A stretch of DNA of 41,120 bases from a candidate division WS1 bacterium. Lineage in GTDB: Bacteria; Armatimonadota; Zipacnadia; Zipacnadales; Zipacnadaceae. Both the position numbers and the translations under genes were made by a program. The DNA lies in the NCBI GenBank assembly GCA_012523355.1, contig JAAYIR010000163.1, positions 1-41,120 on the forward strand, given 5' to 3'. Below, in pieces: positions 16,864-24,495 of the stretch (within the stretch, counting starts at the first letter, position 1; the number at the start of each line of letters is the position of its first letter). The notes under the pieces were generated by a model. The model did not search any database and was not told the origin of the DNA. It worked only from the letters and a program-made list of their open reading frames with translations.

Positions 16864-16892
16864 ATTATAGGCAGCCCGCTGCAATGTGTCAA
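16864..16892 (-). promoter_or_regulatory. perfect-consensus promoter of the GH26 gene
   Basis: On the minus strand: TTGACA (16892-16887), a 17-base spacer, TATAAT (16869-16864). Both hexamers and the spacing match the sigma-70 consensus exactly. The -10 ends 7 bases before the ATG, so the transcript should begin at or one base before the start codon. Confidence 0.88.
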
Positions 16893-17006
16893 CGAATACC
16901 GTGTCGGCAAAGGAAGGCCGGAGTCCCCGGCGAACATAGTCCAGACGTGGTGGGAGTGGAGGCGGCGGCAACTGCCCGTACTCGATCGCAAGGAGAGCAG
17001 AGGCAA

Positions 17007-17990
17007 ATGAACCAGCGGATGCTAGGTCGGACCGGTTTGGCGGTCAGCGAAGTCTCCATGGGGGGAGCCTTCATCACGGCGGAACGAGCGCAGGGGATTG
17101 CTGCGGTGCGGTACGCCTTCCAAGAGGCCGGACTCAACTATGTGGATACCGCGGCGGGCTATGGCAACAGTGAGGAGGTGCTGGGGGAGGCCCTGGAGGG
17201 AGTTACGGCGGACTACTTCCTCTCCACCAAGCTCGGCGCGCGGCCACAGCCCTTTGATCCCCGCGACAAGGCGGCGCTGCGGGCCTCAGTGGAGGAGAGC
17301 CTGCGCCTGCTCAAGCGCGACCACATCGAGATCCTGATGATCCACGAGCCGGACCGTCCCGAGCAGTATGACTGGTGGACGGACTGGGACCACTTCTACG
17401 GACCGGTGACGGAACTCCTCGCCGAGTTGAAGCAGGAGGGGGTGATCCGTTTCACCGGTCTGGGCGGAACCACACCGTACATCATGCCCAATATCATGGA
17501 CACCGGCGAGTACGACGTGGTGTTGACGGCTTTCAACTACTCGATGCTCTGGCAGGAGGCCCGGTGGGAGGTCTTCCCGGCCGCCAAGCGCAACAACATG
17601 GGTCTGATCGTCGGCTCCCCGCTCCAGCAGGGCTGGCTCTCCCGCCGCTTTGACGAGGAGATCAACCACGGCGCGCCCTGGCTGAGCCTGCCGCGCCGGC
17701 GCCAGTTCCAGGCGCTCTACGCGCTGGTGGATGAGATCGGGATGCCGCTGCCGGAGCTGGCTCAGCGGTTTGTGCTCTCCAATCCGGAGATCTCCACCAT
17801 GCTCATCGGCGCACGCTCGGTGGAGGAAGTGAAGCTCGGAGTGGCTGCCGCCGAAAAGGGGCCGCTGCCCACGGAGCTACTCGACCGAGTCCAGGAGATC
17901 GCGGACATGGTGCCCTTCCGGCCCTTCGAAGAGCCCTTTGGCTGCCAGTTGGGCCGGCCGGAGTACCGGGGCCCGGGGATGGCCTGCTAA
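17007..17990 (+). CDS. aldo/keto reductase
   Basis: The 327-residue product is an NAD(P)H-dependent aldo/keto reductase with the catalytic tetrad visible: Asp and Tyr in YVDTAAGYGNSEE (about residues 44-56), Lys in LSTKLGA (near 75) and His in ILMIHEPD (near 113). The C-terminal cofactor-site region (MLIGARSVEEV) is intact. It resembles the galactose/fucose dehydrogenase-like group, but the substrate is not determined. The track ORF starts 293 residues too early. ATG 17007 opens with the family start (MNQRMLGRTGLAVSEVSMGG) and has AAGGAG and AGAGG upstream. It is divergent from the GH26 gene, so sugar metabolism is a reasonable but unproven link. Confidence 0.92.
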   Translation: MNQRMLGRTGLAVSEVSMGGAFITAERAQGIAAVRYAFQEAGLNYVDTAAGYGNSEEVLGEALEGVTADYFLSTKLGARPQPFDPRDKAALRASVEESLRLLKRDHIEILMIHEPDRPEQYDWWTDWDHFYGPVTELLAELKQEGVIRFTGLGGTTPYIMPNIMDTGEYDVVLTAFNYSMLWQEARWEVFPAAKRNNMGLIVGSPLQQGWLSRRFDEEINHGAPWLSLPRRRQFQALYALVDEIGMPLPELAQRFVLSNPEISTMLIGARSVEEVKLGVAAAEKGPLPTELLDRVQEIADMVPFRPFEEPFGCQLGRPEYRGPGMAC

Positions 17991-18005
17991 CAGATACTGC
18001 CGCTG

Positions 18006-18425
18006 CTAGGCACAGCACTCGCCCAGGGCAGCCAGAGCCTTGTCCAGGTCTTCCTCCTGCTTGAAGACGAGGACCCCGGCGTAGCGGCCGCCGGTACCCA
18101 AGGCCAGTGCAGCCTCCAGGTTAATTGCTGCCACGGCGATCGCCTGTAGGTTTTCGTCGAGGGCTCCCGGCTTATCCACGTCTTCTAGCCAGAGCACAGA
18201 CATGGGCTCGGCGGCGCAGCAGGTGTCACAGCCACAACTGGCAACCTGGTCCGGGTCCTCGGGGATGAAGATTACCTTCGCAATCCCGCCCTCTTCTGCC
18301 CAACCCCAGAAGGCTCGCAGGCTGAGGCCATGATTCTTGAGATCGGCGGTGACCTGGGCCCCGGCTCCGGGGCGATCCTCCAAGGACAGCATGAAAGCCT
18401 TCACCTTGTGCACGTGATGGGACAT
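18006..18425 (-). CDS. tandem ACT-domain protein with cysteine clusters
   Basis: The 139-residue product has two ACT-like halves. The first is about residues 8-60 (FMLSLEDRPGAGAQVTADLKNHGLSLRAFWGW) and the second about 76-135 (VLWLEDVDKPGALDENLQAIAVAAINLEAAL). Both contain the D/E-x-PG-A turn typical of amino-acid-binding ACT domains. Unusual additions are an N-terminal HHVH, a central CGCDTCC and a C-terminal ECC. AGGAGG precedes the ATG by 7 bases. It is convergent with the aldo/keto reductase gene (15-base gap) and last in a long co-directional series. It may be a stand-alone regulatory or metal-responsive protein; the function is not known. Confidence 0.8.
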   Translation of the reverse strand: MSHHVHKVKAFMLSLEDRPGAGAQVTADLKNHGLSLRAFWGWAEEGGIAKVIFIPEDPDQVASCGCDTCCAAEPMSVLWLEDVDKPGALDENLQAIAVAAINLEAALALGTGGRYAGVLVFKQEEDLDKALAALGECCA

Positions 18426-18497
18426 GGCAGCACCTCCTCAAAAGATTGCCCGCAAGGCAGGGGCGATCCTAGGGACGCCGGAGGGGGGGAGGAAGGT

Positions 18498-19286
18498 TCA
18501 GGCCAGTTCCGCGATGCTCTGCAGAATGAAGTCTGGCTGCCGGGGGTGCGCCGTCGCCTGATCGGGGCTGGTGACGCCGGTCAGGACCAGGGCGGTGGCG
18601 ACGCCGGCGCGGCGACCCAGGGCGATATCCGTCTCCAGGCGATCACCTACCAGGAGGCACTCCGACGGCGGGAGGCCCCATTGGTGGAGGATGACCTCGA
18701 GCATCAACGGCGAGGGTTTGCCGGCGATCGCGTCGACCTTTCGCCCAATGGCGGCCTCGAATAGCGCAATGAAGGCCCCCGCGTCGAGCCATTCGGAGCC
18801 GCCGGGCAGGGGGCAGGTCACGTCGGGATGGGTGGCGACGAAGTACGCGCCGCGGCGGAGGGCCGCGAAGGCCTGGTTGAGTTGTGCGTAGGTCACCTGC
18901 CGGTCCCAGGAAACAACAACCACCTCGGCCTCTTGGGGGGAATCGGTGAGGACGAAGCCTCCGGCGGTGAGCTCTTCGCGCACAGGCTCCTCACCAATTA
19001 GGAACACATGGGCTCCGGGGCGCTTCTCACTGAGGGATAACCGCAAGGCTCCCGCGGAGTTGATGACCTCCTCCGGAGAAGCGTGTACGCCCAGGTCGTT
19101 GAGCTTGGCGACATATTCCGAGGCGCGGCCAAGGGGATTGTTAGAGACGAAGGCCACGTGCTTGCCAGCGGCGCGGAGCGAGGCCAGGGCCTCCTCGGCG
19201 CCGGGGAGCAGGTGTTCGCCCAGGTAGACTGTGCCGTCGAGGTCGAAGATGTAGCCGGCAAAGTCATGCAACCCGCGCGCGCTCAT
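18498..19286 (-). CDS. HAD-IIA family sugar/nucleotide phosphatase (NagD-like)
   Basis: A 262-residue HAD subclass IIA phosphatase. Motif I is FDLDGTVYLG (about residues 14-23), motif II SNN with the NagD-type cap inserted after it, and motifs III/IV are GKPSPLML and LLVGDRLETDI. Family members hydrolyse small sugar or nucleoside phosphates. The ATG overlaps the stop of the phosphorylase gene upstream by 4 bases (ATGA), so the two are translationally coupled. A role dephosphorylating a pentose phosphate released downstream of the phosphorylase is possible but unproven. Confidence 0.9.
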   Translation of the reverse strand: MSARGLHDFAGYIFDLDGTVYLGEHLLPGAEEALASLRAAGKHVAFVSNNPLGRASEYVAKLNDLGVHASPEEVINSAGALRLSLSEKRPGAHVFLIGEEPVREELTAGGFVLTDSPQEAEVVVVSWDRQVTYAQLNQAFAALRRGAYFVATHPDVTCPLPGGSEWLDAGAFIALFEAAIGRKVDAIAGKPSPLMLEVILHQWGLPPSECLLVGDRLETDIALGRRAGVATALVLTGVTSPDQATAHPRQPDFILQSIAELA

Positions 19287-20044
19287 GCCGGCTTCCCGCA
19301 GGTGCAGGGGTTGGGGTCGGCGAGGCTTCCGGCGGTGGTGGCCAGTAGCTCCAGAAGAGACCCGCGCAATCCGTCCATCAGGTCCGTCATTTCAGTAACG
19401 GTCAGCGGTTGGGGGCGGAGGCCGGCGGCGAAGTTGGTGACGACGCTCAACCCCGCATAGCACAGGCCGGCCTCGCGGGCGAAGCCCACCTCGGGCCCAC
19501 CGGTCATGCCCACCACCTGGCCGCCGAGCTGGGCAAACATGCGGATCTCAGCGGGGGTCTCAAAGCGCGGGCCCTCCGTGCATACGTAGACTACTTCGGG
19601 CAGGGGCGGCAGCGAGAGCTGGGCCGCAGCAGCCTGCAGGGACTGCCGCAGCTCCGGGCAGTAGGGCTCGGTCAGGTCCATATGCACCGGCGCGTATTCG
19701 GGTGGCTCAAAGAGCGTGCGGTCGCGGCTGACGGTGAAGTCCAGGAACTGGGTCGGCAGACAGAGCGTGCCGGGAGCCAGCGCGGGGTCAATCCCGCCCA
19801 CCGCGGTGAGGGCGAGGACGCGATCACAGCCCAGGAGCTGTAGAGCCAGGGCATTGGCGCGATAATTGATACGGTGGGGGGGCAGGGCGTGCTCAGGTCC
19901 ATGCCGGGGGAGGAAGATGGTGTCACGGCCTCCCAGGAGGCCCGAAAACGCATTGACAGAGCCGAAGGGCGTGTCGGCGGTCAGGGGCTGCCAGTCGCCA
20001 GGCAAGGTATCGAGTCCGGTTCCGCCAACCAGGGCCAAGGGCAT
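19283..20044 (-). CDS. S-methyl-5'-thioadenosine/thioinosine phosphorylase family protein
   Basis: The 253-residue product belongs to the trimeric PNP/MTAP family. Landmarks are GGTGLDTL at the N-terminus (phosphate loop), PRHGPEHALPPHRINYRAN, LTAVGGIDPALAPGTL, the substrate stretch CTEGPRFETPAEIR, and GMTGGPEVGFAREAGLCYAGLSVVTNFAAGL. The family splits a purine nucleoside or methylthio-nucleoside with phosphate. The base-recognition segment reads VTNFA rather than the VTDYD of adenosine-specific MTA phosphorylases, which points to a 6-oxopurine such as methylthioinosine, inosine or guanosine. A CTC pair ends the protein. No clear ribosome binding site is seen. It is coupled to the HAD-IIA gene. 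Confidence 0.87.
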   Translation of the reverse strand: MPLALVGGTGLDTLPGDWQPLTADTPFGSVNAFSGLLGGRDTIFLPRHGPEHALPPHRINYRANALALQLLGCDRVLALTAVGGIDPALAPGTLCLPTQFLDFTVSRDRTLFEPPEYAPVHMDLTEPYCPELRQSLQAAAAQLSLPPLPEVVYVCTEGPRFETPAEIRMFAQLGGQVVGMTGGPEVGFAREAGLCYAGLSVVTNFAAGLRPQPLTVTEMTDLMDGLRGSLLELLATTAGSLADPNPCTCGKPA

Positions 20045-20085
20045 GAGGCTTCTCCCAGGATCACCGTGTTCGAAAGCGGGCTCTT

Positions 20086-21315
20086 CTATGGCGCTAACTG
20101 CGCCTGGAAGCTCTCCGCAGTGTGTTGCAGCAAGTTGGTTTGGGTCAGCAGGCCGGCGTACTGCTCGTAGCTGAGCGTATCACGCCGGGCGGTCTTCTGA
20201 CTGAGGTCCTGCCAGGCGGTCATGAGTTCCGATAGGTTCTCCCATGCCTCAGTCTTGCGCGGCCCCTCAGGAAGGGCACTCCAGGCCAGCAGCGCGGCAC
20301 AGAGAGTTCCCTCCAGCTTATGCAGCGCGGGGGCTACCGGAGCAGCGGCAAGGGGGTACGGGGCCGCGCGCCAGGCGACCTGCCCCCGGGGGTCGGTCAG
20401 GGAGAAGATGACCGTGCTGCCCTCGCTGGCCACGTGATAGGGGGCCTCCACGGCCAGTGGTTTCTCACCGATGTGAAGCTTGACCGCGTTGAAGAAACGG
20501 TCCGCACTCCGGCGGCCCTCTACGCGGGCGTTGAGCTTTTCTGGCGGGGAGGTATCCGAACCGGGACTACCGGCCAGGCGCTGGACCTCAAAATGCGCGG
20601 TGCCATCGCCGAACCAGAGGCTGCCCAGGTCCGCAACGGCCACCCGGAAGGGCGGGCCGGAGAAGAGCAGGGTGCCCAACCGGTCCATCTCGCCAAGGTT
20701 CCGGTTCACCGGGGACCAGGAGGAGATCTCGCCGGTGCGGGCCACGTGGCGGGCGACATTGATCAGCCAACTGTCGCCCACCTTGGGGCCAATGCCCCGG
20801 GCGAAGGGGAGGGCCATCTCCAGGCTCCAGGTCCCGGAGCCGCGAGCGGTGAGGGCGGCCCACTTGAAGTCCTGGCTGACGTCGTTGCCAAGAGCGTCAT
20901 ACTGGGTGCCGGCGGCGTTGATGGTCAAGCGGGCAGTCTCACTGCTCTTGCGCTGTCCGACGGTGTCAATGTACAGGTCCAGGTAGTCGTCGGTGAAGAC
21001 GGGTCCGTCGCGCTGGAGGACCTCGGCCTGGATTGGTCCGGAGGGGTCATAGCAGATGGCCCCCAGGTAGAGATTGATGGCATCGTAGGCCAGAAAGACC
21101 TGGGTGCGCAACATCGGTAGCCGGGCTCCGCCCAGGGTGACGAAATCGGACAACACGGCGGCGCGGGCCCACTCACGCGCTTCCACCCGCCCATCCATGG
21201 TCGGGGGCTGGGTGAGGGCGGGTACGCTGACCACCGGGCCGTCACTGACAGCGGCCGACAGAGCCGGCGCCAACAGCGCGAGCAGTGCAAGAGTCCAGGC
21301 CAGTCTGATGTGCAT
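20086..21315 (-). CDS. secreted CBM9-like domain protein
   Basis: The 409-residue product has a signal peptide (residues 1-23). A CBM9/CBM9-like sugar-binding sandwich follows at about 30-225: TMDGRVEAREWARA, FLAYDAINLYLGAICYDP, DDYLDLYIDT, WSLEMALPF and GDSWLINVARHV, in the order usual for this family. The last 170 residues, ending in helices (LLAWSALPEGPRKTEAWENL), are not recognised. AGAGGGAGG precedes the ATG by about 8 bases. Family members bind carbohydrate ends or act as modules of outer-envelope proteins. A link to the GH26 protein encoded 3 kb away is possible. It is 41 bases from both neighbours on the strand, so probably in an operon. Confidence 0.82.
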   Translation of the reverse strand: MHIRLAWTLALLALLAPALSAAVSDGPVVSVPALTQPPTMDGRVEAREWARAAVLSDFVTLGGARLPMLRTQVFLAYDAINLYLGAICYDPSGPIQAEVLQRDGPVFTDDYLDLYIDTVGQRKSSETARLTINAAGTQYDALGNDVSQDFKWAALTARGSGTWSLEMALPFARGIGPKVGDSWLINVARHVARTGEISSWSPVNRNLGEMDRLGTLLFSGPPFRVAVADLGSLWFGDGTAHFEVQRLAGSPGSDTSPPEKLNARVEGRRSADRFFNAVKLHIGEKPLAVEAPYHVASEGSTVIFSLTDPRGQVAWRAAPYPLAAAPVAPALHKLEGTLCAALLAWSALPEGPRKTEAWENLSELMTAWQDLSQKTARRDTLSYEQYAGLLTQTNLLQHTAESFQAQLAP

Positions 21316-21356
21316 GAAATCTGCCTCCCTCTCAATCCGAGGCCAGCCGGCAAAGC

Positions 21357-22034
21357 CTAGCGAGCGCGCCGCCAGGGCATGGCGCTAGCCGGGATCTGCC
21401 TGGCGCTTTCCACTCCCGGCACTGAGCGGACGAGGGCCAAGGCGGCGGAGACGGAGAGCCGGGTGCCCGGGTCTGCCTCCAGACGCCAGCGGCTCTCCTC
21501 CACGTCCATGTCCAGCCGGAGCAGGCGCAGGCCGTTGTTCTGCAGGTAATCCTGGATCCCGCCGGGGAAGCGGGCGTCCGGGATAAGCTCCAACTCAATG
21601 TAGATGACGCCCGGCTCTCGATGTATGCGTCCTTCCAGGGTGCGCAGGAGAGTCAGGGTGATGAACACCGTGCCGGTGCCTGCCAGGGCTGCGGCATAGG
21701 CGCCGGCGCCAGTCGCCACGCCGATGGCGGAGGCGGCCCAGATGCTGGCTGCGGTGGTCAGCCCGCGGACGCCCGCGCTGGAGCGCAAGATGGTGCCAGC
21801 TCCCAGGAAGCCGATACCGGTGAGCACCCCCTGGGCGACTCGACCCAAGTTGTTGGGATCCATAGTGCCGGCCGCGGCGATCATGCCCAGGCAGGCGGTG
21901 ACGGTGACCAAGATGTGTGTGCGCAACCCAGCAGGACGCTCCCGCCGCTCACGCTCGAGCCCCAGTAGCGCCCCCAACGCAATCGCGATGAGCAGGCGCA
22001 CAATGACAACCTGCAAGGCCACAGGTTCATCCAA
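21357..22034 (-). CDS. MgtC/SapB family membrane protein
   Basis: The 225-residue product has four to five hydrophobic segments in the first 135 residues with the family motifs: ALGALLGLERERRERPAGLRTH, GVLTGIGFLGAGTIL and GLTTAASIWAASAIGVATG. A cytoplasmic ACT-like tail follows (about 145-210). MgtC-like proteins have roles in magnesium-limited growth or ATP synthase control in some species; generic members are uncharacterised. The start is TTG at 22034, with AGGAGG nine bases upstream; a GTG five codons later is an alternative. Confidence 0.9.
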   Translation of the reverse strand: MDEPVALQVVIVRLLIAIALGALLGLERERRERPAGLRTHILVTVTACLGMIAAAGTMDPNNLGRVAQGVLTGIGFLGAGTILRSSAGVRGLTTAASIWAASAIGVATGAGAYAAALAGTGTVFITLTLLRTLEGRIHREPGVIYIELELIPDARFPGGIQDYLQNNGLRLLRLDMDVEESRWRLEADPGTRLSVSAALALVRSVPGVESARQIPASAMPWRRAR

Positions 22035-22125
22035 ACCAGGGACCCTCCTTGCCTCGTCTCACAGAAGTTGGTACCTCTTTCACCGCGAGCGGTGGAAAAT
22101 CCTCTGAGGTGAGGTGCTAAGGTCT

Positions 22126-23007
22126 CTAGCCGGCCACAGAGACCAGCCCCAGGCCCACGACGATCAGGGCGCCGAGGGCCACGCGCTGCCAGCCACAGCC
22201 CTCGCGCAGGACGTGGGTTCCCAGCGCGACCGCGAAGAGCACCGACGTGGAGCGCAGGGCAATCACATAGCTGGCTGGAGCCAGGCGGAAGGCATAGAGC
22301 ACCAGCAGATAGCCGAGGACGTTAAGCGCGCCGATCATCCACAGGGCGCGCTGACTGGTTCGCCACACCTTGAGGACCGCGGTGCTGCTGCGGCGGTGCA
22401 GAACCAGGGGCGCGAGCATGAAGGCCGTGCCCCAGAAGGTGGTGCAGTTATAGAACAGGGGGCTGGCCAGGGTGACTCCCACCTTGTCAATCACCGAGAA
22501 CACCGCGATCATGGTGCCGGTGACCAGGGCCGGGGCGAGAACGGCGAGCTGCCGTCGGCGGAAGGTGGCGCGGTCCACCTCGGAGTGAGGATCATAACGG
22601 GGCCAGGTCAGACCCACTGCTCCACTCACAATGAACAGGATTCCCATATAACCGAACAGATTGAGTCGCTCACCCAGGAAGAGGTGGGCAAACAGCACGG
22701 TCATCACTGGCCCCGTGCCGCGTACCAGGGGGTAGACGATGGACATGTCGCCCCGGCCGTAGGCACGGGCCAGAGAGACGCCATAGACACAGAAGCTGAG
22801 CGAAGTGCCGAGGGTACACAGCCACATCCTGGGGTCCACCGGCTCGGTGAGCAGGCCCCAGATGGCCAGGGGGAGCATGACGAAGCCCCCGGTGAAGTAG
22901 ATCAGCCAGGTGAAGACCAGCTTGTCATGGGCCTGCTTGGCCAGCAGATTCCAGTAGGCGTGGCTGATCGCAGAGACCAGCACCAGGGCTACAGCCGCCA
23001 GGGGCAT
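22126..23007 (-). CDS. EamA/DMT family transporter
   Basis: The 293-residue integral membrane protein has about ten hydrophobic segments arranged as two EamA repeats (about residues 3-135 and 150-290). It includes YPLVRGTGPVMTVLFAHLFLGERL and the matching second-half YVIALRSTSVLFAVALGTHVLREG, both typical drug/metabolite transporter signatures. It is likely an exporter or importer of small metabolites; the substrate cannot be read from sequence. It starts 13 bases after the lipoate ligase gene ends, so the two are probably co-transcribed. Confidence 0.92.
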   Translation of the reverse strand: MPLAAVALVLVSAISHAYWNLLAKQAHDKLVFTWLIYFTGGFVMLPLAIWGLLTEPVDPRMWLCTLGTSLSFCVYGVSLARAYGRGDMSIVYPLVRGTGPVMTVLFAHLFLGERLNLFGYMGILFIVSGAVGLTWPRYDPHSEVDRATFRRRQLAVLAPALVTGTMIAVFSVIDKVGVTLASPLFYNCTTFWGTAFMLAPLVLHRRSSTAVLKVWRTSQRALWMIGALNVLGYLLVLYAFRLAPASYVIALRSTSVLFAVALGTHVLREGCGWQRVALGALIVVGLGLVSVAG

Positions 23008-23020
23008 TCAATTCACCAAC

Positions 23021-23866
23021 TCACCTTGTAGCTCGCGTCCGGCGAGGCGATGTCAAGTTCCAGGCTTCCGTTGCGTACTTAGTTTCGCGGAGGTCCGCGG
23101 CTTTGCTGATCTCCGCTGAACTGAGCGACTCCGTCTCGAAATCGAGGTTGAAGGCCTCGGCGAAGCCCAGCACCAGGGCGCGACCCAGTTCAGCGAAGCT
23201 CAGTGGACGGCCCAGGAGTTCCCCGATGCCCCGGGCGGCCTGGGCTAGCCGTTCCTGGCTCTCCGGACGGTCGCGCGGTCCCGGCATGACCGCGATCTGG
23301 TCCTCCAGGCTAAGGGTGAGAGGCACGGAGCCGTGTTGCAGGATGACTCCATCGCGTCGTACCTGCGCTGCGCCGACTACCTTGCGCCCCTCGGCCACCA
23401 GGTCACAGCGCGAGGCCTGGGCAAAACAGACTGCGGGAAGTCCGCGGGCCGAGTCACGGTGCGCGGGATCAGAGAGAGTCTCTCCCAGCGCTGCCGAGAG
23501 TCCGAGGCGTCGGAGCCCCAACTCCAGCCCGCGGGAAATCTCGCGATAGGAGGCCATGACGCTGTCCCCGTGTTCCAGAGAGGAAGCGGCGATGACCACG
23601 CCATAGGTGACCTCGTGATGGTGGAGGATGGCGCGGCCACCTGTAGGCCGGCGCACCAGCCCCCAGCCACGACGGGCGATCTCGGCGCGGTCCACCTGGC
23701 CCTCCACTTCCTGGAAGTAGCCCAGCGAGACGGCGGGGGGCTTCCAGCCGTACAGGCGGAGGGTGGGCGGGGCCAAATGCTGGGCCACGGCCCACTGGAG
23801 GGCCTCGTCCACGGCCATGTTGGTGTAAGCGTCGGCGTGGCCTGATTCCAGCAGGCGCCAGCGCAC
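23021..23866 (-). CDS. lipoate-protein ligase A family protein
   Basis: A BPL/LplA-fold protein of about 281 residues. It opens with WRLLESGHADAYTNMAVDEAL, the usual start of LplA-type proteins. LRLYGWKPPAVSLGYFQ, VRRPTGGRAILHHHEVTY and GRKVVGAAQVRRDGVILQHGSV follow, forming the lipoate/acyl-adenylate site; the lysine in GRKVVG is the expected binding residue. It could be a ligase or an octanoyl/lipoyl transferase of the LipM/LipL type. I chose GTG at 23866 because the track start at 24025 adds 53 Arg/Gly-rich residues with no family similarity. No Shine-Dalgarno is visible. It lies downstream of gcvH, its likely acceptor protein. Confidence 0.88.
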   Translation of the reverse strand: MRWRLLESGHADAYTNMAVDEALQWAVAQHLAPPTLRLYGWKPPAVSLGYFQEVEGQVDRAEIARRGWGLVRRPTGGRAILHHHEVTYGVVIAASSLEHGDSVMASYREISRGLELGLRRLGLSAALGETLSDPAHRDSARGLPAVCFAQASRCDLVAEGRKVVGAAQVRRDGVILQHGSVPLTLSLEDQIAVMPGPRDRPESQERLAQAARGIGELLGRPLSFAELGRALVLGFAEAFNLDFETESLSSAEISKAADLRETKYATEAWNLTSPRRTRATR

Positions 23867-23986
23867 AGGAGTTGAACAGCCCACGGCAGTACCCCCTGAT
23901 GACGATCCGGTCCGGCGGCGCAGACACCGCCCCCTCCCCGTCTCCTCAGGGGGCATACGGCTGCGAAAAGGCGCAAGCAAACGACG

Positions 23987-24018
23987 CAGCGGGCGGGGTA
24001 CGGATCCCCGCCCTGCTG
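23987..24018. other. strong hairpin between gcvH and the lipoate ligase gene
   Basis: CAGC+GGGCGGGG pairs with CCCCGCCC+GCTG: a 12-pair stem with one unpaired base and a 7-base loop. It sits in the transcribed gap between gcvH and the lipoate ligase gene, about 120 bases before the GTG start. No T-run follows, so it may be a transcript-stabilising or attenuating structure rather than a simple terminator. Confidence 0.55.
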
Positions 24019-24058
24019 GAGACAAGTCCTAGCCGGTCTGCGAGTCGCCGGTAGAGAC

Positions 24059-24433
24059 TCAGTCGAGGCTGGCGAGATAAGTCTGGTAGGCAGCCTCGTC
24101 CATGGTCTCGCCCAACTCGGCGCTCGTCGCCGCGACGGCGACGGTCCAGCCGGCGCCACTGGGGTCTTCGTTCATGGTTTCGGGGGCGTCCAACAGGGCC
24201 TCGTTTACTCGGACGACCTGGCCAGTGACCGGTGAGACGAGGTCCTCGACGGCTTTAGCCGACTCGATGCTGCCATAGACCTGGCCGGCCTGGAGGTCGG
24301 CTCCAACGTCAGGCAACTCCACGAAGATGATGTCTCCCATACGCTCCGCAGCATACTGGGTGACGCCGATCAGGAGCTCTTCGCCTTCCGTTCTGGCCCA
24401 GGAGTGAGCCTTGGTATACAGAATGTCTGACAT
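24059..24433 (-). CDS. gcvH: glycine cleavage system H protein
   Basis: The 124-residue H protein carries the lipoyl arm of the glycine cleavage system. The lipoylation site is in GSIESAKAVEDLVSPVTGQVV, with the acceptor Lys near residue 60. YTKAHSWAR at the N-terminus and the MNEDPSGAGWTVAVA region are also characteristic. Length is normal. GGGGG lies a few bases before the ATG. No gcvT, gcvPA or gcvPB is present in this window, so H protein is encoded away from its partners or serves a lipoate-relay role. The lipoate ligase family gene follows on the same strand. Confidence 0.97.
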   Translation of the reverse strand: MSDILYTKAHSWARTEGEELLIGVTQYAAERMGDIIFVELPDVGADLQAGQVYGSIESAKAVEDLVSPVTGQVVRVNEALLDAPETMNEDPSGAGWTVAVAATSAELGETMDEAAYQTYLASLD

Positions 24434-24495
24434 GGTAACCCCCTAAGGTGAGATATGGTATGACCCTGGTGACTTTCGCCACGAGGTGATAGTCT

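Noticed and set aside
16128-17006. N-terminal 293 codons of the 620-residue track ORF
   Set aside because: They lie antisense to the GH26 gene. The aldo/keto reductase begins at ATG 17007 with family-like sequence and a ribosome binding site.
22114-23031. 305-residue plus-strand ORF rich in His, Gln and Gly
   Set aside because: It mirrors the EamA transporter on the other strand; composition is that of an antisense shadow.
24434-24495. Possible glycine riboswitch before gcvH
   Set aside because: The gap is only 62 bases and has no glycine aptamer motif.
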